Assembly (NCBI GenBank): GCA_031384695.1
Contig: JANNAV010000338.1
Span: 1-9,568 of the forward strand
Length of the DNA: 9,568 nucleotides
Source: JANNAV01 sp031384695
GTDB lineage: Bacteria; Pseudomonadota; Alphaproteobacteria; Rhodobacterales; Rhodobacteraceae
Direction: 5' to 3'
Every line of letters begins with the position of its first letter. Positions within the stretch are counted from its first letter, which is position 1. The notes under the pieces were generated by a model. That model did no database searches. It was not told the origin of the DNA and saw only the letters and a list, made by a program, of their open reading frames with translations. Position numbers and translations under genes: made by a program. Shown one piece after another: positions 1 to 7,553 of this stretch.

Positions 1-1
1 C

Positions 2-573
<572 letters not shown>

Positions 574-574
<1 letters not shown>

Positions 575-579
575 GGAGG
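574..579 (+). promoter_or_regulatory. Shine-Dalgarno AGGAGG of the ATPase gene, overlapping the ilvI stop
   Basis: AGGAGG begins with the last base of the ilvI stop codon TGA (572-574). It sits 5 bases before the ATG at 585 but only 2 before the ATG at 582, which favours 585 as the ATPase start. Ribosomes ending ilvI would arrive directly on this site, so translation of the cassette is probably coupled to ilvI. Confidence 0.75.
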
Positions 580-585
580 AAATGA
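576..585 (+). repeat. Left copy of a short near-direct repeat flanking the cassette
   Basis: GAGGAAATGA here matches GAGGAATGA at 2327-2335 except for one extra A. The two copies lie at the left and right edges of the low-GC cassette. They may be microhomology used for insertion, or may simply reflect two ribosome binding sites next to ATG or TGA. Too short to prove anything alone. Confidence 0.3.
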
Positions 586-1727
586 TGCGTATACGTGGTA
601 TTGAGTTAAAAAACTGGCGCAATTTTCAGTCGGCTTCTGTAGAGTTTCTGGAAGATGTTGTGTACATCGTTGGCCCAAACGCCTCTGGAAAGTCAAATTT
701 TCTGGATGCGTTGCGTTTCTTGCGTGATATCGCAAAACCCATTGGAGGAGGCTTACAAACAGCCTTGAATGAAAGGGGCGGCTTTTCAAAGGTTCGATGC
801 TTGCATTCGCGGGGCATTAGAGCAGGCGGCGGAACAGACTTGGGCTTGAAAATCAAACTGGAAGAGGACGAAACAATCTGGGTCTATGACCTTGCGATTA
901 ACTTTCCAAAAGTTGGCAGTAGAGATACGCCTTTGGTGGTGCATGAGATCGTAATTAAAGACGGACAAGAAATACTCCGTCGCCCATCTGATGCGGAAAG
1001 GAGTGACCCTCCTCAGCTAGGAGTAACATATCTTGAACAATTGGCGCAGAATGTCAAATTTCGCGCGATACCTGATTTTCTTTCGGCAATAACTTATGTA
1101 CACCTTGTGCCGCAACTTGTAAAGTTTGGAGAGCGAATTTCTGGGCATTTGCTTCCAGACGATCCATTTGGACAGGCCTTTATGAAAAGGATCGCGGACA
1201 CTGCGAATAAAACGCGTGAGACAAGATTGCGAAAAATATCTGAAGCACTAAAAGGTATCGTTCCTGGCCTAGACGGACTTACCTTCGAGAAAGATAGCGA
1301 AGGCAGGCCTCATATAGAAATGCGATACCAAACATTCAGGCCGCATGCTTCGCGGCAGCATGAAGATCAGCTTTCCGATGGAACACTCAGATTGATTGCG
1401 CTTCTTTGGCTCCTTCAAGAGAAGCATAAGGCGCCGTTATTGTTAGAAGAACCTGAACTTAGCTTGAACGAGGAAATTGTACGTCAATTGCATCGCCTGT
1501 TTGACAAGGTAAGTAAAAAAGATACCCAAGTCATAGCAACGACTCATAGCTACTCACTCCTGTCAAACAAGGGAATTTCAGGAGAATCAATTTATATTGT
1601 TAAGCCAACAGAAAACGGGTCAAAAATCTCTGCTCCGGGAAATGCACAACTAGTGGCCATTCGAAACGGCATTCCTCCGGGCGATGTTGTGCTGCGCAGT
1701 TCAACGCAACTGCATTTGGAGATATAA
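585..1727 (+). CDS. SMC/OLD-like AAA family ATPase, candidate defence ATPase
   Basis: Predicted cytoplasmic ABC/SMC-type ATPase of 380 residues, similar in build to the AAA_21/COG4637 'predicted ATPase' group and to the ATPase halves of OLD-like and PARIS-like anti-phage systems. In order: an N-terminal strand IELKNWRNF typical of RecF/SMC-like proteins; Walker A GPNASGKS at residues 30-37; a variable middle domain (about 80-255); ABC signature LSDGT at 263-267; Walker B LLLEEPE at 285-291 with tandem glutamates; and the switch histidine in ATTHS at about 321. There is no room for a C-terminal TOPRIM nuclease like that of OLD proteins, so the effector is presumably the next gene, which overlaps by one base. 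The start at 585 is chosen for spacing to AGGAGG; 582 is an in-frame alternative. Base composition is low for the window (24 G+C in each of the 60-base lines at 601 and 1201), with TTA, AGA and ATA codons not seen in the ilvI fragment or ilvH, a sign of recent transfer. ATPase fold is certain; the defence role is inferred. Confidence 0.85.
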   Translation: MRIRGIELKNWRNFQSASVEFLEDVVYIVGPNASGKSNFLDALRFLRDIAKPIGGGLQTALNERGGFSKVRCLHSRGIRAGGGTDLGLKIKLEEDETIWVYDLAINFPKVGSRDTPLVVHEIVIKDGQEILRRPSDAERSDPPQLGVTYLEQLAQNVKFRAIPDFLSAITYVHLVPQLVKFGERISGHLLPDDPFGQAFMKRIADTANKTRETRLRKISEALKGIVPGLDGLTFEKDSEGRPHIEMRYQTFRPHASRQHEDQLSDGTLRLIALLWLLQEKHKAPLLLEEPELSLNEEIVRQLHRLFDKVSKKDTQVIATTHSYSLLSNKGISGESIYIVKPTENGSKISAPGNAQLVAIRNGIPPGDVVLRSSTQLHLEI

Positions 1728-2335
1728 TGCCGATTACGGAGATTTGCTTCAGCGGCGAAGACTCGCTTTCTGAGTCGCTAGCGTGGCGGTGTGTCGCGTA
1801 TGCGCTCCCAGATGCGGAATTTATACCCATGCGACCGCAACAGGGTGGAAAAGACGCTGTAGAACAAAATTTCAGGGGCTATGTTGGCACTGCGTCGTCG
1901 TTACCTTTCTTCGTTATGCTCGACCTTGACAATGCCGTATGCCCACCGTCTGCTGTGGCGTCGCTTCTGAGAAAATCAACACTTCCAACTCTACCAAAGA
2001 ACTTGGTGCTGAGTATCGTTAAACACGAAGCTGAATCTTGGCTGCTAGGAGATGGAGCAAGGCTAGCAAATTTTCTTGGCATAGACCATAAACTAATTTC
2101 TGATCAACCTGAAACCTTGCGGAACCCCAAAGAAGCGCTTGTTAAGATTGCTAGGAAGAGCAGACAATACAAAAGAGATCTCTGCCCCGCGAATAACTCA
2201 AGTGCCTCAGTAGGCACTGGGTATAATTTTGTGTTGAGCAAATTTGTGCAAAATTTCTGGCGTCCTGAAGTTGCCGCAATTAACTGTCCAACCCTAAATC
2301 GCGCGCTTCAACGTCTCCGTGCCCTAGAGGAATGA
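1727..2335 (+). CDS. Hypothetical protein resembling DUF4276/TOPRIM-like effectors paired with AAA ATPases
   Basis: Protein of 202 residues, no function known with certainty. Visible marks are an N-terminal strand followed by GED (residues 10-12), in the place where TOPRIM domains carry a glutamate; a hydrophobic strand ending in DLD at 66-68, resembling the TOPRIM DxD; CPP at 72-74; and KHEAESWLLGD at 99-109, like the 'EaWLLaD' signature I associate with DUF4276 and related ATPase-linked proteins. Further on are NPKEALVKIARKSR at about 123-136 and GTGYNFVLSKFVQNFW at about 163-178. No membrane segment or signal peptide is evident. The start ATG (1727-1729) shares one base with the upstream TAA stop, so the two genes are almost certainly translated together. 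The ATPase plus acidic-motif partner layout recalls PARIS (AriA/AriB), RloA/RloB and AbiL pairs, but I cannot assign it to one. Low GC like its partner (25 of 60 in the line at 2041). A metal-dependent nuclease role is inference. Confidence 0.7.
   Translation: MPITEICFSGEDSLSESLAWRCVAYALPDAEFIPMRPQQGGKDAVEQNFRGYVGTASSLPFFVMLDLDNAVCPPSAVASLLRKSTLPTLPKNLVLSIVKHEAESWLLGDGARLANFLGIDHKLISDQPETLRNPKEALVKIARKSRQYKRDLCPANNSSASVGTGYNFVLSKFVQNFWRPEVAAINCPTLNRALQRLRALEE
2326..2332 (+). promoter_or_regulatory. ilvH ribosome binding site inside the end of the cassette gene
   Basis: AGAGGAA lies 7 bases before the ilvH ATG at 2340 and falls within the last codons (GAG GAA) of the upstream gene, whose stop is at 2333-2335. 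The cassette thus carries or preserves the translation signal for ilvH. Confidence 0.65.
2327..2335 (+). repeat. Right copy of a short near-direct repeat flanking the cassette
   Basis: GAGGAATGA, nearly identical to GAGGAAATGA at 576-585. It marks the point where low-GC sequence gives way to the high-GC ilvH leader. A possible insertion scar; alternatively coincidence of two ribosome binding sites. Confidence 0.3.
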
Positions 2336-2339
2336 ACAC

Positions 2340-2900
2340 ATGTCCCCCCTGAACATCAAAAAAGGCTCCAGCAGCCACTCCGCCTATGACCTGCGCGATC
2401 CCAATGCCGAGGTGATCGAGACCCATACCCTCGCGGTGGTGGTCGATAACGAAAGCGGCGTCCTTGCGCGGGTGATCGGGCTGTTTTCCGGGCGCGGTTA
2501 CAACATCGACAGTCTGACGGTCGCCGAGGTGGATCATCTGGGCCACCTCAGCCGCATCACCGTGGTGACCACCGGCACGCCGCAGGTGATCGAGCAGATC
2601 AAGGCGTTGCTGGCGCGGATGGTGCCGGTGCACGCGGTGCATGATCTCACGGTGGATGGCCCGTCGGTACAGCGCGAACTGGCGCTGCTGAAGGTGGCAG
2701 GCTCGGGTGCCGCCCGGATGGAGGCGCTGCAACTGGCCGAAATTTTCCGCGCCAATGTGGTGGACAGCACGCTGCAATCCTTCGTGTTCGAGATGACCGG
2801 CACCCCCGAGAAGATCGACGCGTTTGCCGACCTCATGCGCCCGCTCGGCCTTGTCGAGATGGCACGCACCGGGGTTGCGGCATTGTCGCGCGGGGTGTGA
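2340..2900 (+). CDS. ilvH: Acetolactate synthase small (regulatory) subunit
   Basis: Regulatory subunit of acetohydroxyacid synthase; it binds the IlvI catalytic subunit, raises its activity and confers valine feedback control. The 186 residues hold an N-terminal tail of about 28 residues, then an ACT domain (about 29-100) with the ligand-loop wording DNESGVLARVIGLFSGRGYN and IDSLTV. A C-terminal ALS small-subunit domain follows (about 110-180), ending LVEMARTGVAALSRG. Length is slightly above the E. coli protein (about 163) because of the N-terminal tail, as I expect for alphaproteobacteria. The start ATG follows AGAGGAA with a 7-base gap. GC is back to the local norm (37 of 60 in the line at 2461). 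In most relatives it directly follows ilvI; here the ATPase cassette intervenes, so its transcription from an ilvI promoter must run through about 1.77 kb of foreign-looking DNA unless an internal promoter exists. Confidence 0.95.
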   Translation: MSPLNIKKGSSSHSAYDLRDPNAEVIETHTLAVVVDNESGVLARVIGLFSGRGYNIDSLTVAEVDHLGHLSRITVVTTGTPQVIEQIKALLARMVPVHAVHDLTVDGPSVQRELALLKVAGSGAARMEALQLAEIFRANVVDSTLQSFVFEMTGTPEKIDAFADLMRPLGLVEMARTGVAALSRGV

Positions 2901-2966
2901 CGCCTGCGGGCCATTGGACAGGCCGGGCTTATCGGTTAGGATGCCCGCAAGCGGGGAGGTTGCGCC

Positions 2967-4934
2967 ATGGTTGGTGAATTGGGACATTTCGCGCTGGTGC
3001 TGGCCTTCGGGGTGGCGCTGTTGCAAAGTGTCATCCCGATGTGGGGCGCGCAGAGGCGCGATGCGCGGCTGATGGCGCTGGCCGATCCTGCGGCGGTGGT
3101 GCAGCTTTTGTTGATTGCGGTGGCGTTCGGGGCACTGATGCACGCCTTTGTCACCTCGGATTTTTCGCTGCGTCTGGTGGTGGAAAACTCGCACACCGCC
3201 AAGCCGATGCTTTACAAGATCGCCGGGGTCTGGGGCAATCACGAGGGATCCCTGCTGCTTTGGGTGCTGGCACTGGCAACTTACGGCGCGTGCGTGGCGT
3301 GGTTCGGCGGCAATCTGCCGCTGGTGCTGAAAGCGCGGGTGCTGGCAGTGCAGGGGGCGATTGGCGTGGCGTTCCTCGCCTTCATGCTCTTCACCTCGAA
3401 CCCGTTCCTGCGCGTGGCCGAGCCGCCGATGAACGGCAATGACCTGAACCCCTTGCTGCAAGACCCCGGCCTCGCCTTTCATCCGCCGTTTCTCTATCTC
3501 GGCTATGTCGGCCTCAGCATGGCGTTTTCCTTTGCCATCGCCGCCCTGATCGAAGGTCGCGTCGATGCCGCCTGGGGCCGTTGGGTGCGGCCATGGACCC
3601 TTGCCGCGTGGATATTTCTGACCATCGGCATCGCCATGGGCTCGTGGTGGGCTTATTACGAGCTTGGCTGGGGCGGCTTCTGGTTCTGGGATCCGGTGGA
3701 AAACGCCTCATTCATGCCCTGGCTGATCGCCACCGCCCTGCTGCACTCGGCCATCGTGGTGGAAAAGCGCGAAAGCCTGAAGGCCTGGACCGTCCTGTTG
3801 GCCATCATCGCCTTCGGCTTCTCGCTGATCGGCACCTTTATCGTGCGCTCGGGCGTGCTGACTTCGGTGCATGCCTTCGCCAATGACCCCGAACGCGGCG
3901 TGTTCATCCTGCTGATCCTCGGCGTGTTCATGGGCGGCGGCCTGACGCTGTTCGCCGCCCGCGCCAGCGCCCTTGAGGCAAAGGGCGCCTTCGCCGTGAT
4001 CAGCCGCGAAAGCGCTTTGGTGGTGAACAATCTGTTGCTGGCGGTGGCCTGTTTCGTGGTGTTCATCGGCACCATCTGGCCCTTGGTGGCCGAACTGATC
4101 TGGGCGCGCAAACTGTCGGTCGGCGCGCCGTTTTTCGATGCCGCCTTCACCCCTTTCATGGTGGCGCTGGCACTTGTCCTGCCTCTGGGCTCGGTATTGC
4201 CATGGAAACGCGCCGAACTGGGCCGGGCGATGCGGCCTTTGTGGGGGGCGGCGGCGCTGGCGGTTGCGGGTGCTGCACTGGTGTTTGCGCTGCAAACCGG
4301 GCGCTCGGCGCTGGGGCCGGTGGGGGTGGCCTTGGGGATATGGATCGTGCTGGGGGCGCTGTCTGATCTGCACGCGCGCGCCGGGCGCGGTGCCATCCCG
4401 GAACGCTTGGCGCGGATCATCCGCCTGCCCCGCGCCGACTGGGGCCGGGTTCTGGCGCATTCCGGCATGGGCATCACGATGTTCGCTGTGGCCGCGATGA
4501 CCGCCTGGGTCACCGAAGATATCCGCGTGGTGCCGGTGGGCGGCAGCTATCCGCTTGGCCCCTATCAGATCGAACTGCGCGCCGTACACGAGGAAAACGG
4601 CCCCAATTACACCGCCAGAATAGCCGAGATGGTGGTGCGCAAAGCCGGGGTCGAGGTCGAGGTTCTGTTCCCCGAAAAACGCTTTTATCCGGTGCAGGAA
4701 ATGCCCACCACCGAGGCGGCGATTGATTTCGGCCTGATGCGTGATCTTTACCTGGTGATCGGCGATCAGCAGGCCGATGGCACCTGGGCGGTGCGCAGCT
4801 ATATCAAACCCTTCGCCAACTGGCTGTGGGGCGGCTGCCTGCTGATGGCGTTTGGCGGTGCCATCAGCCTGTCAGACCGGCGCCACCGCATCGCGGCAGG
4901 GGCCCGTAAACCCAGCGGAGTGCCCGCCGAATGA
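2967..4934 (+). CDS. ccmF: Cytochrome c-type biogenesis protein CcmF, haem lyase core subunit
   Basis: Polytopic inner-membrane protein of System I cytochrome c maturation. It receives haem from holo-CcmE and attaches it to apocytochrome c together with CcmH (and CcmI). The 655 residues match the family length of about 650. The WWD haem-handling motif GWGGFWFWDPVENASFMPW runs from about 234 to 252. Histidines at 172 (AFHPPFLYLGYVG), 260 (LLHSAIV), 302 (SVHAFANDP) and 498 (LAHSG) fit the four conserved CcmF histidines (E. coli H173, H261, H303, H491). Many hydrophobic segments are evident, with a soluble periplasmic stretch at about 520-605 before a last membrane helix. GGGGAGGT at 2953-2960 supports the ATG at 2967. 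Its stop overlaps the ccmH start (ATGA), so the two are coupled. ccmE, its usual neighbour in many alphaproteobacteria, is not upstream here and must lie elsewhere. R. capsulatus has the same pairing as ccl1-ccl2. Confidence 0.97.
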   Translation: MVGELGHFALVLAFGVALLQSVIPMWGAQRRDARLMALADPAAVVQLLLIAVAFGALMHAFVTSDFSLRLVVENSHTAKPMLYKIAGVWGNHEGSLLLWVLALATYGACVAWFGGNLPLVLKARVLAVQGAIGVAFLAFMLFTSNPFLRVAEPPMNGNDLNPLLQDPGLAFHPPFLYLGYVGLSMAFSFAIAALIEGRVDAAWGRWVRPWTLAAWIFLTIGIAMGSWWAYYELGWGGFWFWDPVENASFMPWLIATALLHSAIVVEKRESLKAWTVLLAIIAFGFSLIGTFIVRSGVLTSVHAFANDPERGVFILLILGVFMGGGLTLFAARASALEAKGAFAVISRESALVVNNLLLAVACFVVFIGTIWPLVAELIWARKLSVGAPFFDAAFTPFMVALALVLPLGSVLPWKRAELGRAMRPLWGAAALAVAGAALVFALQTGRSALGPVGVALGIWIVLGALSDLHARAGRGAIPERLARIIRLPRADWGRVLAHSGMGITMFAVAAMTAWVTEDIRVVPVGGSYPLGPYQIELRAVHEENGPNYTARIAEMVVRKAGVEVEVLFPEKRFYPVQEMPTTEAAIDFGLMRDLYLVIGDQQADGTWAVRSYIKPFANWLWGGCLLMAFGGAISLSDRRHRIAAGARKPSGVPAE

Positions 4935-5380
4935 AGGGTTGGCTTGTCGCTTTGCTGATGCTCGCAAGCCCCGCATTCGCCGTTCAACCCGGCGAAATGC
5001 TGCCCGACCCCGGACTTGAGGCGCGGGCGCGGGCAATCTCGCAAGGCCTGCGCTGCCTCGTGTGCCGCAACGAAAACATCGACGACAGCGATGCGATGCT
5101 GGCCCGCGATCTTCGGATTTTGCTGCGCGAACGTTTGGTTGCGGGTGACAGTGACGCGCAGGCGGTGGCCTATATCGTGGACCGCTACGGCGAATATGTG
5201 CTGCTGAACCCGACGCTCACCGGCTCAACCGTGATCCTTTGGCTGGCAGGCCCCGCGATGTTGCTGGCAGGTGCGGGCATGGCGCTGGCCGCTTTGCGCC
5301 GCCGCGCGCGGCTGGCGGAGCCCGACCTTGTCATCTCGCCCGAGGATAGCGCCCGGCTGGAACGGCTTTTGCGCGACTGA
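4931..5380 (+). CDS. ccmH: Cytochrome c-type biogenesis protein CcmH (CycL/Ccl2)
   Basis: Membrane-anchored periplasmic thiol-disulfide protein that keeps the CXXCH cysteines of apocytochrome c reduced and works with CcmF. The 149 residues begin with a signal peptide (about 1-17, ending SPAFA). The signature RCLVCRNENIDDSDA follows, with redox cysteines C42 and C45. The family consensus LRCxxCQN reads LRCLVCRN here, an R for Q change that I believe also occurs in relatives. The short three-helix domain continues to about 92 (YIVDRYGEYVLLNP), then a membrane helix at about 101-121 followed by arginines and a short acidic cytoplasmic tail. Single-domain length; the TPR part (CcmI-like) found fused in E. 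coli CcmH is absent, as expected in alphaproteobacteria. The ATG overlaps the ccmF stop by 4 bases. Confidence 0.95.
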   Translation: MKGWLVALLMLASPAFAVQPGEMLPDPGLEARARAISQGLRCLVCRNENIDDSDAMLARDLRILLRERLVAGDSDAQAVAYIVDRYGEYVLLNPTLTGSTVILWLAGPAMLLAGAGMALAALRRRARLAEPDLVISPEDSARLERLLRD

Positions 5381-5392
5381 CGCAAGGTTCCG

Positions 5393-5421
5393 CTTCCGGC
5401 ATACCCCCGCTTCGCTATGCT
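5393..5421 (+). promoter_or_regulatory. Weak candidate promoter for the PaaG-like gene
   Basis: TATGCT at 5416-5421 is a fair -10 box, 17 bases after CTTCCG at 5393-5398, a poor -35. The 64-base gap after ccmH leaves room for a promoter, but readthrough from ccmFH is equally possible. Confidence 0.2.
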
Positions 5422-5444
5422 GGCGCTGAAAACCGGAGGTCACG

Positions 5445-6221
5445 ATGCTCTGCCAGACCATTTCCTATTCATTGCAGGCAGATGTTGGCGTTATCCGCCT
5501 CAACCGCCCCGAGGTGATAAACGCGCTCTCCACCCAATTGCGCGCCGAACTGCTGGCCGCAATTCTGCATGCGCAAACCGAGGCGCGGGTGCTGGTGATC
5601 ACTGGCACCGGCCGCGCCTTTTGCTCAGGGCAGGATCTGGCCGATGCCGTAGCCACCGGCAACCTCGATCTGGAGCGGGTGTTGAACGAGGAATACGTGC
5701 CGCTGCTGAAGGCCATCACCGATTGCCCGATCCCCACCATCGCCGCCGTCAACGGGGCGGCGGCAGGCGCGGGGGCGGGTCTCGCACTTGCTTGCGATGT
5801 GGTGATCGCGGCGCACAGCGCCAGCTTCATTCAGGCCTTCACCCGCATCGGCCTCGTGCCCGACGCGGGCGGCAGCTACTGGTTGCCACGCCAGATCGGC
5901 ATGGCGCGCGCCATGGGGGCGATGCTGTTTGCCGAAAAAGTCTCCGCCACCGACGCGGCACTGTGGGGCATGATCTGGGAAGCCGTGCCCGATGCCGATT
6001 TCGCGGCCCACTGGCAGGCCCGCGCAGGCCAGCTTGCGCTTGGCCCGACCGTCGCCTACCGCGGCGTCAAGCAAGCCCTGCGCGGCAGTTTCGCCAATGA
6101 TCTGGACGCGCAACTGGCGCTTGAGGCGCGGCTGCAAGGCCAGTGCGGCACCACGCAGGATTTCCGCGAAGGGGTTGCGGCGTTTCTGGAAAAGCGCCAG
6201 GCGCGGTTTGAAGGCCATTAG
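5445..6221 (+). CDS. Enoyl-CoA hydratase/isomerase family protein, PaaG-like
   Basis: Crotonase-fold cytoplasmic enzyme of 258 residues acting on an acyl-CoA. Fold marks: N-terminal VGVIRLNRPEVINALS; first oxyanion-hole segment GTGRAFCSGQDL (about 54-65); second, AAVNGAAAGAGAGLALACD (about 100-118); then SFIQAFTRIGLVPDAGGSYW with D140. Aligned by eye to rat hydratase, the two catalytic glutamates (E144 and E164) are replaced by G and F. D140 falls where E. coli PaaG has its catalytic aspartate and other isomerases have an acid. The QDL motif, the WGMIW segment and the C-terminal REGVAAFLEKR also match PaaG wording. So a double-bond or ring isomerase is more likely than a true hydratase. No other phenylacetate genes are present, so the substrate is unknown. 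GGAGGT at 5435-5440 sets the start. It lies 64 bases after ccmH and may share its transcript. Confidence 0.88.
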   Translation: MLCQTISYSLQADVGVIRLNRPEVINALSTQLRAELLAAILHAQTEARVLVITGTGRAFCSGQDLADAVATGNLDLERVLNEEYVPLLKAITDCPIPTIAAVNGAAAGAGAGLALACDVVIAAHSASFIQAFTRIGLVPDAGGSYWLPRQIGMARAMGAMLFAEKVSATDAALWGMIWEAVPDADFAAHWQARAGQLALGPTVAYRGVKQALRGSFANDLDAQLALEARLQGQCGTTQDFREGVAAFLEKRQARFEGH

Positions 6222-6356
6222 CGCGCGCGCCGTACACGGCATCGCAACCACCGCCGATCAGGCCCTGATTTCCGAGCAGACCGAAAAAACCATTGCACTA
6301 CGCTGTAACTACAGGAAAACTACGGAATAACGACAGACCAACCACAGGGAACCTAC
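6222..6356 (+). other. Intergenic region upstream of the fatty-acid methyltransferase gene
   Basis: Longest gene-free stretch in the window (135 bases). Its right half is less GC-rich than its surroundings, which suits a promoter, but no convincing -35/-10 pair was found. TTGCAC at 6293-6298 could be a -35 box, yet nothing close to TATAAT follows at 16-18 bases. AGGGA at 6346-6350 is the ribosome binding site for the ATG at 6357. No terminator hairpin with a T run was seen after the PaaG-like gene. Confidence 0.4.
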
Positions 6357-7553
6357 ATGTGGAACAGGCTTTTGCTGGCGGCCTTGCACCGTGCCATCCG
6401 CGCAGGCAGGCTTGCCGTTACCCTGCCCGATGGCACCTTGCATCAGATCGGCCCCGATATTGGCACCCCGGTTTACGTCACATTATCCGACCCTGCCAGC
6501 CCGCGAAAAATTCTGCTGAACCCGGAAATGGCGATTGGCGAGGCCTATATGGACGGCACTTTAACCATCGCGGACGATGATCTTGCAGGCTTCGTCGCCT
6601 TGCTGATCCAAAGTGCCGTGCGCGGCGATCTGCCGGTGCCGCTGCAAATGCTGCGGCAATTGCGCAAAGGCTGGAAGCGCACCGCGCAGTTCAATCCGTT
6701 GATGCAGTCTCGCAAGAACGTCGCGCATCACTATGAATTATCAGATGAATTTTACCGCCTCTTCATGGAAGAGGATATGCAGTACACCTGCGCCTACTTC
6801 CGCGAGCCGGGCATGACGCTGCAGGCGGCCCAAGCCGCCAAGATGGATCACATCGCGGCCAAACTGCTGCTCAAACCAGGCATGCGGGTGCTGGATATCG
6901 GCTGCGGCTGGGGCGGGCTGGCGATCCGGCTGGCACAGCGGCACGGCGTGCGGGTGACAGGCGTGACGCTCAGCCAGTCACAGCTGGCAACCGCCGCGGC
7001 CCGGGCCGAACGTCTGGGGCTGGCGCATCTGGTGGAATTTCGCCTGCAAGACTACCGCGAAGTGCCCGATCAGTTTGACCGCGTGGTGTCCGTCGGCATG
7101 ATGGAACACGTGGGCGCGCCGCAGTTCGATAGCTATTTTGCCAAGGTTTCCAACATCTTGGCGCCCAACGGCGTGGCACTGATCCATTTCATCGGCCGCT
7201 CCACGGGGCCAAACGCCCTGTCACCATGGTTTCAGAAATACATCTTCCCCGGCGGCTACGCGCCCGCCTATTCCGAAGTGATGCCATCGGTCGAGAAATC
7301 CGGCTTGGTGATGGCCGATCTGGAAGTGTGGCGCGGCCATTACGAGCAAACCCTGCTGCACTGGCGCCAAAGGTTCGAGGCCAATCTGCCTGAAATCCGC
7401 GCGATGTTTGACGCGCGTTTCATCCGGATGTGGCGCTACTACCTCGTCAGCGCCGAGATGAGCTTTCGCGGCATGCATCAGGTGCTGTTCCAGTTGCAAC
7501 TGTCCAAAACCCCACTGGATGTGCCCGTCACCCGCCAGTACCTCTACCCCTAG
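6357..7553 (+). CDS. cfa: Cyclopropane-fatty-acyl-phospholipid synthase family methyltransferase
   Basis: S-adenosylmethionine-dependent enzyme acting on double bonds of membrane phospholipid acyl chains, classically making cyclopropane fatty acids under stress or in stationary phase. The 398 residues have an N-terminal lipid-binding domain (about 1-110), then NVAHHYELSDEFY (121-133), MQYTCAYF (141-148), SAM-binding VLDIGCGWGGLA (168-179), SVGMMEHVG (235-243), ALIHFIG (264-270), IFPGGYAP (296-303) and RGHYEQTLLHW (326-336). C145, E240, H267 and Y329 correspond by eye to the bicarbonate-site residues C139, E239, H266 and Y317 of E. coli Cfa, so the active site looks complete. Alphaproteobacteria have sister methyltransferases in this family, including some for methylated or furan fatty acids, so the exact product is not certain. 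The start follows AGGGA with a 6-base gap. The TAG stop overlaps the convergent lrp stop in CTAG. Confidence 0.9.
   Translation: MWNRLLLAALHRAIRAGRLAVTLPDGTLHQIGPDIGTPVYVTLSDPASPRKILLNPEMAIGEAYMDGTLTIADDDLAGFVALLIQSAVRGDLPVPLQMLRQLRKGWKRTAQFNPLMQSRKNVAHHYELSDEFYRLFMEEDMQYTCAYFREPGMTLQAAQAAKMDHIAAKLLLKPGMRVLDIGCGWGGLAIRLAQRHGVRVTGVTLSQSQLATAAARAERLGLAHLVEFRLQDYREVPDQFDRVVSVGMMEHVGAPQFDSYFAKVSNILAPNGVALIHFIGRSTGPNALSPWFQKYIFPGGYAPAYSEVMPSVEKSGLVMADLEVWRGHYEQTLLHWRQRFEANLPEIRAMFDARFIRMWRYYLVSAEMSFRGMHQVLFQLQLSKTPLDVPVTRQYLYP

Noticed and set aside
2902..2924. Possible terminator hairpin after ilvH (GCCTG...CAGGC or GGCC...GGCC)
   Set aside because: The stems are only 4-5 bases with 8-12 base loops and no T run follows, so it is not a credible intrinsic terminator.
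2280..3482. A 400-codon open frame on the - strand opposite ilvH and ccmF
   Set aside because: It lies antisense to two clearly recognised genes. Its translation is rich in H, R and Q with no family resemblance, as expected from high-GC shadow frames.
3656..4589. Two open frames of nearly 300 codons on the - strand inside ccmF
   Set aside because: They mirror GC-rich codons of ccmF in other frames; composition is low-complexity (A, R, T, S or Q, H, R, G) and no start signal is evident.
2967..5380. Broken cytochrome c maturation operon because ccmE is missing
   Set aside because: ccmFH (ccl1-ccl2) as a separate unit is known in Rhodobacter capsulatus, so absence of ccmE here is not evidence of loss.
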